Assembly: GCA_016462625.1 (NCBI GenBank)
Contig: JAEMSV010000001.1
Location: forward strand, 75,385 to 139,384
DNA: 64,000 nt
Direction of reading: 5' to 3'
Source: Solirubrobacteraceae bacterium
Lineage (GTDB): Bacteria; Actinomycetota; Thermoleophilia; Solirubrobacterales; Solirubrobacteraceae
Part shown: one piece after another, positions 1-8,841 of the stretch
How positions within the stretch are numbered: the stretch's first letter is position 1
Layout: each line of letters begins with the position of its first letter
Translations under genes and position numbers: made by a program
The notes under the pieces: model-generated
What the model was told of the DNA's origin: nothing
The model's input: the letters and a program-made list of their open reading frames with translations, nothing else
The model's database searches: none

Positions 1-332
1 TGCCCGATTCGCTGGAGGAGTGCCTGCGCTCGCTCGACCGGGTGGAGGCGCTCGACGTCCGACTCGTGCTTCCGGGCCACGGGGCGCCGTTCACCGATGC
101 GGCGGGCCGGATCGCGGAGATCCGCACCTACCACCACGAGCGGCTCGCGGAGCTCGAGCGGCTGCTGGCAGAGGGGCCCGAGACGCTCTCGGTGCTGGCC
201 GACCGCGTCCACGGCGCGCCCATGCGGCGCGCCATGCGGCTGCGGGTCGAACTCGAGACCCACGCCTACCTGGAGCACCTGCGTCTGCGCGGCCGGGCCG
301 AGCTCGACCGCGACCTCTGGCGCCGGTCGTAG
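1..332 (+). CDS. MBL-fold metallo-hydrolase, C-terminal part (5' truncated by window edge)
   Basis: The reading frame is open from base 3 and ends at the TAG at 330-332, so about 109 C-terminal residues are visible. The segment LVLPGHGAPF is the late metal-ligand strand (PGHG) of metallo-beta-lactamase hydrolases. It is followed by the small helical, winged-helix-like tail (HHERLAELERLL, then MRRAMRLRVELETHAYLEHL) seen in LACTB2/RNase-Z-like members. The main HxHxDH motif lies upstream of the window. The substrate cannot be told from this fragment. The next gene is convergent, 12 bases away. Confidence 0.75.
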   Translation, partial: PDSLEECLRSLDRVEALDVRLVLPGHGAPFTDAAGRIAEIRTYHHERLAELERLLAEGPETLSVLADRVHGAPMRRAMRLRVELETHAYLEHLRLRGRAELDRDLWRRS

Positions 333-344
333 CCGGCGCGGGGC

Positions 345-1619
345 TCAGTCCCTGCCGGTGGCGATGCGCGCCATCTCGAGGATGCCCGCCCAGACGCCCT
401 CCGGGGCTGTGGCGGCGGGCGATGCGCCGGGGTGGGCCCGCGCGACGCGGACCCGCAGGACGCCCGGGCGGATGGTGAAGCGCAGGGGCGGGTCGAGCAC
501 GAGCGCCTCGCCGTCGATGCCCGCAGGGACAGGGTGATCGGCGTCGACCTCGAACGTCGGCGCGGTCCACTCGCGCCATGGGCGCTGGAGCCGGCCGCCG
601 TCCTCGCCGCGGCCCCGGTGGGCGCCGATGACCGTCACGCCGAGCAACCCGTCGTCGATCCTCGGCCGCGTCCCCGAGCCGATCGCGCGGCCCAGCCGGT
701 AGCGATTGTTGGAGACGAGGACGGCCGCGCCGCCGTGGTGCTCGTGGCCGCCAGGCCCGTCCCAGCGCATGTCGAGCGCCCCGCCGCCCTCGGGGCCGAG
801 CACCTCGGGCACGGTGTTCAGGATCGTTCGCAGCTTCGCATCGCGGTAGCCCTCGCGCTGGACCGCCTCCGCGTAGAGCCCGAGCGACACGTTGTTGACG
901 AAGACGAGCCCGTTGACCTCGGCGAGGTCGACGATGCGTTCGCCGCCGTCGACGAACGCCTCGAGCGCGCCGACGACGTCGTCGCGGTCGACGCCGAGAT
1001 CGAGCGCGAAGTGATTGCGCGTGCCGGCGGGGATGCACGCGTACGGGAGGTCCAGCTCGGCGGCGATCGCCGCGACCACCGCCTGCGAGCCGTCGCCGCC
1101 GGCCATCGCGAGCCCGTCGGCGCCGCGCTCGACGGCGCCGCGGACCAGCGTCTCGAGGTCGTCGCCCAGCTTCAGCTCGATCGGCTCGATCCCGCGGGCC
1201 CGCGCCTCGTCGGCGAGCTTGAAGCGCTCGGCCTTGCCGCCGCCGGACTTCGGGTTGTAGAACAGCACCGGGCGCTCTGGTGGCGTCGCGTCAGGCAGCG
1301 TGACGTGCACGGTGAGCGTGGCTCGTGCCGCGGCGAGGGTCAGCAGGACACCCACGACGACCAGCGCCTCGCGCAGCGGTGCGTCGTCGGTGACCAGCAT
1401 GACGACGACGTCGAGCAGCGCGATGGCGGCGAGCGTCAGCCCGATGGCACGCACCGCGCCGCGGCGCAGGACGCTGTACCACCCGCAGGCCGCGGCGAAG
1501 GTCAGGAGGGCCAGCAGCCAGAGGCCGCGCGGGAATTCGTCGATCGCGTTGACGACCGCGAGGACGAGCGTCGCGGCCCCCAGGAGGAGCGCGAGGATGG
1601 CGGCCAGTCGTCGATTCAT
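345..1619 (-). CDS. Diacylglycerol/sphingosine kinase-family lipid kinase with N-terminal membrane domain
   Basis: This 424-residue protein has about four hydrophobic segments in residues 5-100, then a DAGK catalytic domain. The nucleotide-binding signatures NPKSGGG (122-128) and GGDGS (174-178) and the PAGTRNHFALDLG motif (about 197-209) are all present, so the fold and ATP site look intact. Family members phosphorylate a lipid hydroxyl such as diacylglycerol, and the fused membrane domain would hold the kinase at the inner leaflet. Soluble relatives (YegS, DgkB) are about 300 residues, so the extra length is the membrane part. It is transcribed alone, divergent from the DUF2252 gene. The actual lipid substrate is not indicated. 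Confidence 0.85.
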   Translation of the reverse strand: MNRRLAAILALLLGAATLVLAVVNAIDEFPRGLWLLALLTFAAACGWYSVLRRGAVRAIGLTLAAIALLDVVVMLVTDDAPLREALVVVGVLLTLAAARATLTVHVTLPDATPPERPVLFYNPKSGGGKAERFKLADEARARGIEPIELKLGDDLETLVRGAVERGADGLAMAGGDGSQAVVAAIAAELDLPYACIPAGTRNHFALDLGVDRDDVVGALEAFVDGGERIVDLAEVNGLVFVNNVSLGLYAEAVQREGYRDAKLRTILNTVPEVLGPEGGGALDMRWDGPGGHEHHGGAAVLVSNNRYRLGRAIGSGTRPRIDDGLLGVTVIGAHRGRGEDGGRLQRPWREWTAPTFEVDADHPVPAGIDGEALVLDPPLRFTIRPGVLRVRVARAHPGASPAATAPEGVWAGILEMARIATGRD

Positions 1620-1702
1620 GGCGGGAGTCTCCCACTGCGCGGCGGCATTTCATGCGGATCGGACGATGCCGCCGTCTGTGGTGCCCGGTTGGATGGGTCA
1701 CG

Positions 1703-3112
1703 ATGACTTCCGTGAAGAAGGTGCCGCATCTCACGGCCGCCGAGCGAGCGGCCCGAGGGAAGGCGGCTCGCGCGGCTGCCTCCCGCTCCCGGCAGGGCGC
1801 GTGGGAGCCGGCGGCCGACCGGCCCGATGTCGTCGATCTGCTCGAGGAGCAGGCGGCGTCCCGGGTGCCTGAGCTGGTGCCCTTGCGCTACGGGCGGATG
1901 CTCGTCTCCCCGTTCACGTTCTTCCGCGGCGCGGCCTACCCGATGGCGGCCGATCTCGCGGGCGAGCCGCGGACCGGGCTGACGGTCCAACTCTGCGGTG
2001 ACGCGCACCTGTCGAACTTCGGCGCGTTCGCCGCGCCGGACCGGCGGATGGTCTTCGGGCTCAACGACTTCGATGAGACCCTGCCCGGCCCGTTCGAGTG
2101 GGACGTCAAGCGGCTGGCTGCGAGCTTCGCCGTGGCGGGCCGCGACCGGCAGTTCTCCGCCAAACAGCGCGCAGTCGTGAACCGGACGGTCGTGCAGGGC
2201 TACCGGGACGAGATGCAGCGTCTCGCCGGCATGCCGAACCTCGACCTCTGGTACGACCGGATCCACCTGGAGGAGATCGCCGAGCTGGCGATGGCGCAGG
2301 GCACGGCCAAGCAGCGCAAGCGCTTCGAGCGCAACGCCGCCAAGGCGCAGTCGAAGGACAACATGCGGGCGCTGGGCAAGCTGACGACCGAGGTCGACGG
2401 CGAGCCGCGGATCATCAGCGATCCTCCGCTGATCGTCCCGATCGAGGAGATCGCCGCCGGGGTCGCCGAAGAGGAGATCGAGCAGTTCCTGCGCGGCGTC
2501 CTGCGGTCGTACCGGCGCACGCTGACGACGGACCGCCGTCATCTGCTCGAGCAGTTCCGCTACGTCCACGCCGCCCGCAAGGTCGTCGGGGTCGGGAGCG
2601 TCGGGACGCGCGCGTGGGTCGTGCTGATGCTCGGTCGGGATGCGTCGGACCCATTGTTCCTCCAGCTGAAGGAGGCCCAGCCGTCGGTGCTCGAGCCCTT
2701 CCTCGGCAAGAGCAAGTTCCCCAAGCACGGCCAGCGGGTCGTCGAGGGGCAGAGGCTGACGCAGGCCGCGACCGACATCATGCTCGGCTGGATCCAGGTC
2801 ACCGCGCCGGACGGCGTGGCCCGGGACTTCTACGTGCGCCAGCTCTGGGACGGCAAGGGCTCGGCCCTGGTCGAGCTGATGGATCCGAACGCGATGACGT
2901 TCTACGCGCAGCTCTGCGGCCAGGCGCTCGCCAAGGCGCACGCCCGCTCCGGGGACGCGATCGCGATCTCGGCCTACCTCGGGACCGGCGACACCTTCGA
3001 CCGTGCGATGTCGACCTTCGCCGAGACGTACGCCGACCAGAACGAGCGCGACTACGACGCCCTGCGGGCGGCGGTCGCCTCCGGCCGGGTCACGGCCGAG
3101 TCCCCGGCCTGA
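1703..3112 (+). CDS. DUF2252 family protein (kinase-like fold)
   Basis: This is a 469-residue protein. I chose the ATG at 1703 (MTSVKK) because it gives the usual charged, Arg/Ala-rich N-terminus of DUF2252 proteins; an in-frame ATG at 1652 would add 17 atypical residues. The conserved core is easy to see: PFTFFRGAA near residue 70, CGDAHLSNFG (98-107) and NDFDE (121-125). The last two resemble the catalytic loop and metal-binding Asp of aminoglycoside-phosphotransferase-like kinases (HGDxHxxN and D-F/W-D/E). A phosphotransferase role is therefore plausible, but no substrate is known for the family. The DUF1269 gene follows 30 bases downstream with its own strong ribosome binding site, so the two are probably cotranscribed. 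Confidence 0.85.
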   Translation: MTSVKKVPHLTAAERAARGKAARAAASRSRQGAWEPAADRPDVVDLLEEQAASRVPELVPLRYGRMLVSPFTFFRGAAYPMAADLAGEPRTGLTVQLCGDAHLSNFGAFAAPDRRMVFGLNDFDETLPGPFEWDVKRLAASFAVAGRDRQFSAKQRAVVNRTVVQGYRDEMQRLAGMPNLDLWYDRIHLEEIAELAMAQGTAKQRKRFERNAAKAQSKDNMRALGKLTTEVDGEPRIISDPPLIVPIEEIAAGVAEEEIEQFLRGVLRSYRRTLTTDRRHLLEQFRYVHAARKVVGVGSVGTRAWVVLMLGRDASDPLFLQLKEAQPSVLEPFLGKSKFPKHGQRVVEGQRLTQAATDIMLGWIQVTAPDGVARDFYVRQLWDGKGSALVELMDPNAMTFYAQLCGQALAKAHARSGDAIAISAYLGTGDTFDRAMSTFAETYADQNERDYDALRAAVASGRVTAESPA

Positions 3113-3142
3113 CCCGCTTTACAACCAAAGAGGAGACACCAC

Positions 3143-3673
3143 ATGCCCATCGACACGCTCATCGCCTACGCCGCGACCTACGACAGCGTCGACGACGCGA
3201 AGGCCGACTACGAGCTGGTGAAGGAGCTCCACCGCGAGGCGGGGCTGATCGACGGCTACGACGCCGCGATCGTCGAACGCAAGGAGGGCGGGAAGGTCAA
3301 GATCGTCAAGAAGCACGAGACGCCGACGCGCGTGGGCGGCGTGCTTGGCGGCGGGATGGGGCTGGCGACCGGCCTGGTCGTCGCGCTGTTCCCGTTCGCC
3401 GCGGTCGGTGGCGGTCTGCTCGCCGCCACGGCCGGGAGCGGCGCGGTCCTGGGTGCGGTCGCCGGCCACGCGGCGGCCGGGATGAGCCGCAACGACCTCA
3501 AGGAGCTCGGTGAACACCTCGACGCCGGCCAGGCCGGGCTCGTCGTCGTCGCCGTCGCGGACATGGGCGCGAAGGTCGAGCGCGCACTGGAACGGGCCGA
3601 GAAGATCGAGCAGAAGGAGCTGAAGGCCGACGCCGAGGCGATCGAAGCCGACGCCAAGGCCGCCTCGAACTAG
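3143..3673 (+). CDS. DUF1269-family membrane protein
   Basis: The 176-residue product starts at an ATG preceded by a good Shine-Dalgarno (AAAGAGGAG). The N-terminal part (residues 1-60) is a small soluble domain (YDSVDDAKADYELVKEL). A Gly/Ala-rich hydrophobic hairpin follows at about 70-120, then a second soluble segment and a charged Glu/Lys/Ala C-terminal helix. This is the DUF1269 pattern, often described as stress-related membrane proteins, but the molecular role is unknown. Its 3' end overlaps the convergent MBL gene by 4 bases. Confidence 0.75.
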   Translation: MPIDTLIAYAATYDSVDDAKADYELVKELHREAGLIDGYDAAIVERKEGGKVKIVKKHETPTRVGGVLGGGMGLATGLVVALFPFAAVGGGLLAATAGSGAVLGAVAGHAAAGMSRNDLKELGEHLDAGQAGLVVVAVADMGAKVERALERAEKIEQKELKADAEAIEADAKAASN

Positions 3674-4455
3674 AGGCTCTCTCCCGGAGCCAGCGGGGCC
3701 GCCCGGTAGGCGCGGCCCCGCACCGCGCGCTCGAACCGTTCGCGCGCGTCGCGCACCGGCAGGTAGTACGGGTCGAGCGCGTAGCCGTCGTAGTGCATCG
3801 GCACGACCGTGCCTGCGCCGAGCAGCTCTCCGGCGAGCGCGGCCTGCTCGGGGTCCATGGCGGCCGCCAGCGGGCTGGCCGGCTGCTGGTGGGGGAAGCT
3901 GACGACCGCGCCGTTGATCGGCGCGAAGACGACGTCGAAGGGCCCGGCACGCCGGGCCATCTGCCACCAGGCCCCGTGGAAGACGGTGTCGCCCAGGTGC
4001 AGGACCCGCTGCCCGTCTGCCTCGACGAGCCAGGAGACCTGCGGGTCGCCGAGCCCGTCGACCGCCGGCAGGGCGGTGCAGGTGAACGGTCCGGCGGTCA
4101 CGGTGTCCCACGCGGGCACGGCGCGACGGGGGAGCCCGGCCTGGCCCAGCTCGTACTCGGCCTGGGCGATCGCGAGGTTCGACTCCTCTGTGGCGACGGG
4201 ATGGTGGACCTCCGCGCCGTCGGTGAGTGCCGCCGCGAGTGCTCCCGCGTCGGTGTGGTCGCGGTGCAGGTGGCTGACGAGCCCCGCGACCGCGCGCCCG
4301 GAGGCGGGCGCCTCCACGACAGGGACCTCGGCGTCCTTGGCCGCGTCGCCGAGCCCGGCGAACGTCGCGCCCGGGTCGGCGAGCGGGTCGATGACGATGG
4401 TCGTTCCGTCGGCCTCGAGCTCGACGCCTGCCCAGCCTAGCCAGCGCACCTGCAT
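3670..4455 (-). CDS. UlaG-like MBL-fold metallo-hydrolase
   Basis: This 261-residue protein begins with the strand pair typical of UlaG/YtnP-type hydrolases (VRWLGWAGVELEADGTTIVIDPL) and carries the metal-binding motif SHLHRDHTDAG near residues 61-72. A later HLGDT and the tail VPMHYDGYALDP supply the remaining ligands. The enzyme is predicted to be a soluble metal-dependent hydrolase; the bond it cleaves is not known. It is divergent from a TetR gene 47 bases away that shares a palindromic intergenic site, so it is likely that regulator's target. Confidence 0.85.
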   Translation of the reverse strand: MQVRWLGWAGVELEADGTTIVIDPLADPGATFAGLGDAAKDAEVPVVEAPASGRAVAGLVSHLHRDHTDAGALAAALTDGAEVHHPVATEESNLAIAQAEYELGQAGLPRRAVPAWDTVTAGPFTCTALPAVDGLGDPQVSWLVEADGQRVLHLGDTVFHGAWWQMARRAGPFDVVFAPINGAVVSFPHQQPASPLAAAMDPEQAALAGELLGAGTVVPMHYDGYALDPYYLPVRDARERFERAVRGRAYRAAPLAPGESL

Positions 4456-4479
4456 GATGATGCCTCCCTGTTCGTTTAG

Positions 4480-4493
4480 CGCACGATCGTTCG
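4480..4493. promoter_or_regulatory. Probable TetR operator between MBL hydrolase and TetR gene
   Basis: A 14-base inverted repeat, CGCACGATCGTTCG, has one mismatch between its arms and a perfect 8-base core ACGATCGT. It lies in the 47-base gap between the two divergent start codons (4455 and 4503). Position and symmetry fit autoregulation and control of the MBL gene by the adjacent TetR protein. This is inference from position and symmetry only. Confidence 0.5.
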
Positions 4494-4502
4494 GACGTTA
4501 TC

Positions 4503-5111
4503 ATGGGAGTCGTGCCCCGTCGATCTGCCGCTGCCGTCGCCGACACCCGCGCCGAGGTGCTCGATGTCGCGGTCCGGCGGGCATCGATCGACGGGCTGGA
4601 GGGCCTGACGATCGGTCAGCTCGCCGGCGAGGTCTCGATGAGCAAGAGCGGCCTGTTCGGCCTGTTCGGCAGCAAGGAGGAGCTGCAGGCCGCGACATTC
4701 GACGCCGCTGTCACGCACTTCACCCGCGAGGTGTGGCGCCCCGTCGCAGGTCGCGAGCCCGGCCTGCCCAGGCTCCTCGCGCTCGTCGACCGCTGGCTGA
4801 GCTACCACCAGCGGCGCGCGCTTCCCGGCGGCTGCTTCGTCACCACGGCGACGATCGAGTTCGACGCGCGACCCGGCGCGCTGCACGACGCCGTCGCCCG
4901 CGCTCGCGCGCAGATGCACGCGGTGCTGGAAGCGGACGTCCGCATCGCGGTCGAGGCCGGGGACCTCCCGCCCGCGACGAATCCGAAGGACGCCGCCTTC
5001 GCGCTCTACGCGCTCGCGTCGGCGGCGAGCGTCGCGATCCAGCTCGAGGAGCCCGGCGCGAAGGCCCGTGCGCGGCGCTGCATGCGCTCCGTGCTCGGCG
5101 TCACCGGGTGA
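4503..5111 (+). CDS. TetR/AcrR family transcriptional regulator
   Basis: This 202-residue protein has a typical N-terminal TetR helix-turn-helix (LTIGQLAGEVSMSKSGLFGLFGSKEEL, about residues 37-63). Its C-terminal ligand domain contains PGGCFVTTATIEFDARPGALHDAV, like the group of TetR proteins with a TetR_C_11-type domain. These sense small organic ligands and repress adjacent genes. A GTG at 4512 is an alternative start. The neighbour most likely controlled is the divergent MBL hydrolase. The inducer is unknown. Confidence 0.88.
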   Translation: MGVVPRRSAAAVADTRAEVLDVAVRRASIDGLEGLTIGQLAGEVSMSKSGLFGLFGSKEELQAATFDAAVTHFTREVWRPVAGREPGLPRLLALVDRWLSYHQRRALPGGCFVTTATIEFDARPGALHDAVARARAQMHAVLEADVRIAVEAGDLPPATNPKDAAFALYALASAASVAIQLEEPGAKARARRCMRSVLGVTG

Positions 5112-5115
5112 CGCG

Positions 5116-5487
5116 TCACTCGAGCGCGGCGTCTACGTCGTAGCCGAGGGCCAGCGCGACCTTCGGGGTGCACTGCACGACCCGCGACGCCCCGGTCACC
5201 GGCGTGACCGCTTCGAGCGTCCCGACGATCTCGTCCATCGTCGCCCCCGCGGCCAGGGCGCTGGCCACGGCGTGCTGGAACGACGAGGGCGCCGCGTCGA
5301 CCGCGATGGTGGCCGCGACCCGCACGAGCCCCGCGGTCCGGGCGTCGATCGCCGAGGACCCGCCGTCGACGGCGATCTGATCGAGGAGCGCGTTGTCGTG
5401 GACAGCCAGCTGCCGCAGGCGCTGTTTGTACGAACCCATGGGCTGGTCCAGATGTAACCGGTCCGCAGCCGGCGAAACCTCATCCAT
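5116..5487 (-). CDS. Carboxymuconolactone decarboxylase (CMD)-like small protein
   Basis: The 123-residue product has the all-helical CMD/AhpD pattern: DARTAGLVRVAATIAVDA, then AVASALAAGATMDEIVGTLEAVTPVTG. It lacks the CxxC of AhpD peroxidases and has a single Cys (VVQCTPK), so thiol peroxidase activity is unlikely. The ATG at 5487 lies inside the end of the upstream regulator gene (8-base overlap ending in TGA), which suggests translational coupling; an internal ATG at 5439 would remove 16 residues. Its function is unknown. The coupling suggests it serves, or is sensed by, the MalT-type regulator. Confidence 0.75.
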   Translation of the reverse strand: MDEVSPAADRLHLDQPMGSYKQRLRQLAVHDNALLDQIAVDGGSSAIDARTAGLVRVAATIAVDAAPSSFQHAVASALAAGATMDEIVGTLEAVTPVTGASRVVQCTPKVALALGYDVDAALE

Positions 5488-7741
5488 CCAGGGTGAGATC
5501 CGCGCGCGGCGGATAGATCGAGCTCTCCAGGAGCCCGACCTCGATCGCTCTCGCGATCGCCTCGCTGCGGGACGAGGCGCCGAACTTGCGGTAGATCGAG
5601 ACCGCCTCGGTCTTGACCGTGTTCCGGGAGATGAACAGCCGTGTTGCGATCTCCGGGAAGGTGAGGTGGGTCGCCAGGTACGGCAGCAGGCGCAGCTCTG
5701 CGCCGGTAAGGCTCATGGCCCACGTCCCGGCGGGATCGGCGGATGCGGCGATGCGCTCGCGCAGCTCTCGGGCGTCGTCGACGAGCAGGCCGAGGTCGGG
5801 ACGACGCGCCAGCACCGCGTCGGTCTCGGTGAGGATCGTTCGCGCGGCGCCCGGATCGGCGAGCGCGAGATGCGAGCGCGCCAGCTCGAGGCCGACCTGG
5901 ACGGTGAGCCACGGGATGCCGTGGTCGAGGAGCGGCCGCAGGCGGTGGGCGCGCGCGATCGCGAGCCGGGCGTCGTCCTTCCGCCCCTCGTGCAGCGCGA
6001 CCCGCGCGGCCGCCACGTACGCGAGTGCGCTCGTGGAGTAGCCGCCGAGGCCGGTCTCCTCGACGAGCTCCTGCGCATCCCTGGCGTAACGGGCCGCCTC
6101 CGCCCACTGCCCCTGGCGTGCCGCCAGGAGCGCCAGCTCCGAGATCGCGAAGTGCACGGTGTCGACGGACCCGAGCACGCGTCCCTCCTCGACCGTGGCG
6201 GTGAGGTCCGCGATCGCGAGCTCGACGGCTCCGTTCAGCGCGTGCGCCGAGCCGCGGACGACCAGGGCGGTCGGCCGCCACGCGCTGTCGGCGGGGTACC
6301 CCGCCAGTGCCACGTCGGCGTCGCGGATGGCCTGCTCGATGCCGGCCGGCATCATGCACGCGCGCAGGTTCGCGACCCACGGCGCGATCGTCTCGCAGCC
6401 GTCGGAGAGCGGAATCCTGGAGGTGGCTCCGTCGGCGATGGAGAGCCAGCGCTCGGCCTCCGCCGGTCGCCCCGTCAGCGCGCGGATCCAGCCGCCGGCG
6501 ACCGCCAGGGCCGGGTACTGAGCCAGCGCGTCCTCGTCGAACCAGCTGAGCCACTCTTCCAAGGTCTCCAGGCGCCCGTCGAAGTAGTGCGGCAGTGCGA
6601 GCGCGTCCACCAGTCCGGCGACGGTGTCGGTCTCACCGGCGGCGTGCCCGTAGAAGATCGCCGCCTCGTGCAGCTCATGGGCGATGCACCACTCCATCGC
6701 CCGCCGGTTGAGCGCCCGCGCGAGCTCGGGCTCGGTGCGATCGAGCTCGTTGCGCAGGAGCTCGCGGAAGAGGTGGTGGTAGCGGTACCACTCGTCGCGC
6801 CGGTCGAGGGCGACGACGAAGCCGTTTGCCCGCTCCAGCGCATGCAGCGTCTCCGCGGACCGGGGCGTTTCGAGCACGGCGTCGCAGAGGCCGCCGCACA
6901 GCCGGTGCAGGACGGACGTGCGCTTGAGGAACGCCGCCTCGTCCGGCGGCAGGCGTGAGAGCAGCTCGGAACGGAAGTAGTCGGCGACGAAGCGGTCGTC
7001 CCCGGTGAAGCTGTCCGGGCTCGGCGCGCCGGCCCGCAGCGACAGCGCGGCGAGGTACAGGCCGGCGGGCCAGCCTTCGGTCCGCTCGGCCAGGTGGCTG
7101 ACGTCGTCCTCCTCGAGATCGAGGCCGGCGGCCTGCAGCAGCTGGCCGGCCTCGCGCTCATCCAGCTGGAGGTCGACCACGCCGACCTCGTCGGTCAGAC
7201 CGTGCGCGCGCCAGCGGCCGACGGGGAGCGCCGATTCCTCCCGGCTGGCGATCGCGAGCTGCGCGCCGGCGGGGAGGTACTCGAACAGCGCGGCGAGGGC
7301 GTCGAGGCACGAGGAGTTCGTGAGGACGTGGAGGTCGTCGAGCACGAGCACGAACGGCTGATCGATCGCGCTCAGCGCGCTGCCGAGCCGCGTGATGCGG
7401 GTGGACCACGTGGAGATGCCCGGCCCACTGAGCGCGGTGAACACCTCGACGGGAAGCGGTTCGACGCGGTGGACGGCAGCGGCGACGTAGCGCAGGAAGA
7501 CCACCGCATCGTCGTGCTGGCCGTCGAGCGCGACCCAGGCGAAGGGGCGCGGATCGATCTCCGCCCACTTGGCGAGCAGCGTGGTCTTGCCGTACCCGGC
7601 GGGAGCGATGACCGTCACCAGCCGGCCGCCGGACGAGGACAGCCGCGCGATGAGGTCGGCCTTGGTCACGGTCCCCGGCCGTGCCTGGGGCGCGGCGAGC
7701 TTGACGTCGACGAGGTCGAACGGGAGGTCCGCGACGGGCAT
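5480..7741 (-). CDS. MalT-type (LAL-like) LuxR-family ATP-binding transcriptional regulator
   Basis: This protein has 753 residues counted from the ATG at 7741 (MPVADLPFDLV). A P-loop APAGYGKTT sits at residues 46-54, with Walker B VLVLDDLH about 80 residues later. A STAND-type NTPase region and a long helical, TPR-like middle follow. The C-terminal LuxR helix-turn-helix spans about residues 685-745 (LTFPEIATRLFISRNTVKTEAVSIYRKFGAS). The architecture is that of MalT, which binds ATP and a small ligand, then oligomerises on DNA. The gene shares its last 8 bases with the CMD-like gene. The inducer and wider regulon cannot be read from the sequence. Confidence 0.9.
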   Translation of the reverse strand: MPVADLPFDLVDVKLAAPQARPGTVTKADLIARLSSSGGRLVTVIAPAGYGKTTLLAKWAEIDPRPFAWVALDGQHDDAVVFLRYVAAAVHRVEPLPVEVFTALSGPGISTWSTRITRLGSALSAIDQPFVLVLDDLHVLTNSSCLDALAALFEYLPAGAQLAIASREESALPVGRWRAHGLTDEVGVVDLQLDEREAGQLLQAAGLDLEEDDVSHLAERTEGWPAGLYLAALSLRAGAPSPDSFTGDDRFVADYFRSELLSRLPPDEAAFLKRTSVLHRLCGGLCDAVLETPRSAETLHALERANGFVVALDRRDEWYRYHHLFRELLRNELDRTEPELARALNRRAMEWCIAHELHEAAIFYGHAAGETDTVAGLVDALALPHYFDGRLETLEEWLSWFDEDALAQYPALAVAGGWIRALTGRPAEAERWLSIADGATSRIPLSDGCETIAPWVANLRACMMPAGIEQAIRDADVALAGYPADSAWRPTALVVRGSAHALNGAVELAIADLTATVEEGRVLGSVDTVHFAISELALLAARQGQWAEAARYARDAQELVEETGLGGYSTSALAYVAAARVALHEGRKDDARLAIARAHRLRPLLDHGIPWLTVQVGLELARSHLALADPGAARTILTETDAVLARRPDLGLLVDDARELRERIAASADPAGTWAMSLTGAELRLLPYLATHLTFPEIATRLFISRNTVKTEAVSIYRKFGASSRSEAIARAIEVGLLESSIYPPRADLTLDG

Positions 7742-7789
7742 CGGGCCGCGAATGCTACGCCAGCAGGCGCGCACTCACGGCCCGGATTC

Positions 7790-8167
7790 TCAAGCCGTGC
7801 GCTCGTCGTCGCCCAGGACGAGGATCCCGTGGACGATGTAGATGCAGAGGGCGAAGATCCCGAGCGACCACCACGGGTAGGCGCCGCCGACCGACAGCAG
7901 AGCGGTGATCGCCCCGAGGCTGCCGCCGATGATGCCGATGATCCGGCCGAAGGTGTTGCCGCCGAGCAGCGAGATGCCGCCGCCGAACTGGACGATCCCG
8001 AGGACGATCAGCACCCAGCCGAGCGTGTTCAGGTTCGTGAAGATGTATCGCTGGTCGTCGGTGAAGATGTTCGCGTCATCCAGCGCTCCGATGCCGTAGA
8101 TGATGTTCAGCACGCCGACGATCAGCAGCAGGGTCGCTGCGAATGCGGCTCGACCGGTTCCTCGCAT
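7790..8167 (-). CDS. DUF7144-like four-TM membrane protein
   Basis: The start at 8167 is chosen because GGAGACA sits just upstream of the ATG and the protein then begins MRGTGRAAFAATLLL, directly at a membrane segment. The 125-residue product has four hydrophobic helices with the pattern IYGIGALDDANIF...LNTLGWVLIVLGI...YPWWSLGIFALCIYIVHGILV, as in DUF7144 proteins of actinobacteria. The function is unknown. It is divergent from the secreted-protein gene at 8367. Confidence 0.7.
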   Translation of the reverse strand: MRGTGRAAFAATLLLIVGVLNIIYGIGALDDANIFTDDQRYIFTNLNTLGWVLIVLGIVQFGGGISLLGGNTFGRIIGIIGGSLGAITALLSVGGAYPWWSLGIFALCIYIVHGILVLGDDERTA

Positions 8168-8274
8168 GGCTGTCTCCTTGAGTGGTTGACCACGCTCGAA
8201 CGTACGCCTGGACGGCTGCTCCTGCGTCATCCCGATCGGATGAACCCGCGTCTACGTAGTCCCTCTGGCGAAAT

Positions 8275-8289
8275 GCAGTAGCGCACTGC
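8275..8289. promoter_or_regulatory. Inverted repeat GCAGT-N5-ACTGC in a divergent intergenic region
   Basis: Two perfect 5-base arms separated by five bases lie in the 199-base gap between the divergent genes starting at 8167 and 8367. The gap otherwise shows no open gene. It could be an operator for either gene. The arms are short, so chance is a real alternative. Confidence 0.25.
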
Positions 8290-8366
8290 TGATGGCGCGG
8301 ACCCGCCGGGCGACGAACCTTCCTCTCGTCAAGCAGTCCAACCCCCTACTCCACAGGAGTGCAGTC

Positions 8367-8813
8367 ATGCGCAATCGCACCAAGCTCGTCGCCGGTCTTG
8401 TCACCTTCATCGCCGCCGGCTCGCTGGCCGGCCCCGCGGTGGCACAGGAAACGGCGGACCAGGAGGCCAACGCGCCGCAGGTCCACGTCGACACGTGCAA
8501 GGTCGTCAAGGCGAAGGCGGGCTTCACGTACGCCACGTGCCCGCTGACGATGATCAACAACGGCAAGGACACGGTCTACGTCAACGTCACCTCGAACCTG
8601 AAGACCTACGCGCCGACGAAGGGCGCCTGGATGGCCACGAGCGGCAAGATCGGCATCCCCGGGGCCGTGCACCCCGACGAGGTCCAGCAGGTCTACCCGA
8701 TGCGGTTCGCCTTCAAGGGCAAGACCGTCTCGCAGGTCAAGAAGGAGCTGAAGGTCACGATCAGCAACCCGACCGGTGGCGCGATCATCACGGACCCGAT
8801 CGCCACCGCGTAG
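8367..8813 (+). CDS. Secreted protein of unknown function
   Basis: I chose the ATG at 8367 because CAGGAG precedes it and the resulting 148-residue protein starts with a clear Sec signal peptide (MRNRTKLVAG...SLAGPAVAQE, cleavage after about AVA). The mature part contains a Cys pair (VDTCKVV and YATCPLT, about 16 residues apart), a beta-strand-rich body and no recognised domain. It precedes an MFS exporter gene by 28 bases and is probably cotranscribed with it. I do not recognise the family. Confidence 0.7.
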   Translation: MRNRTKLVAGLVTFIAAGSLAGPAVAQETADQEANAPQVHVDTCKVVKAKAGFTYATCPLTMINNGKDTVYVNVTSNLKTYAPTKGAWMATSGKIGIPGAVHPDEVQQVYPMRFAFKGKTVSQVKKELKVTISNPTGGAIITDPIATA

Positions 8814-8841
8814 CGATCGCCACGACCTCCAAGGAGTCCCC

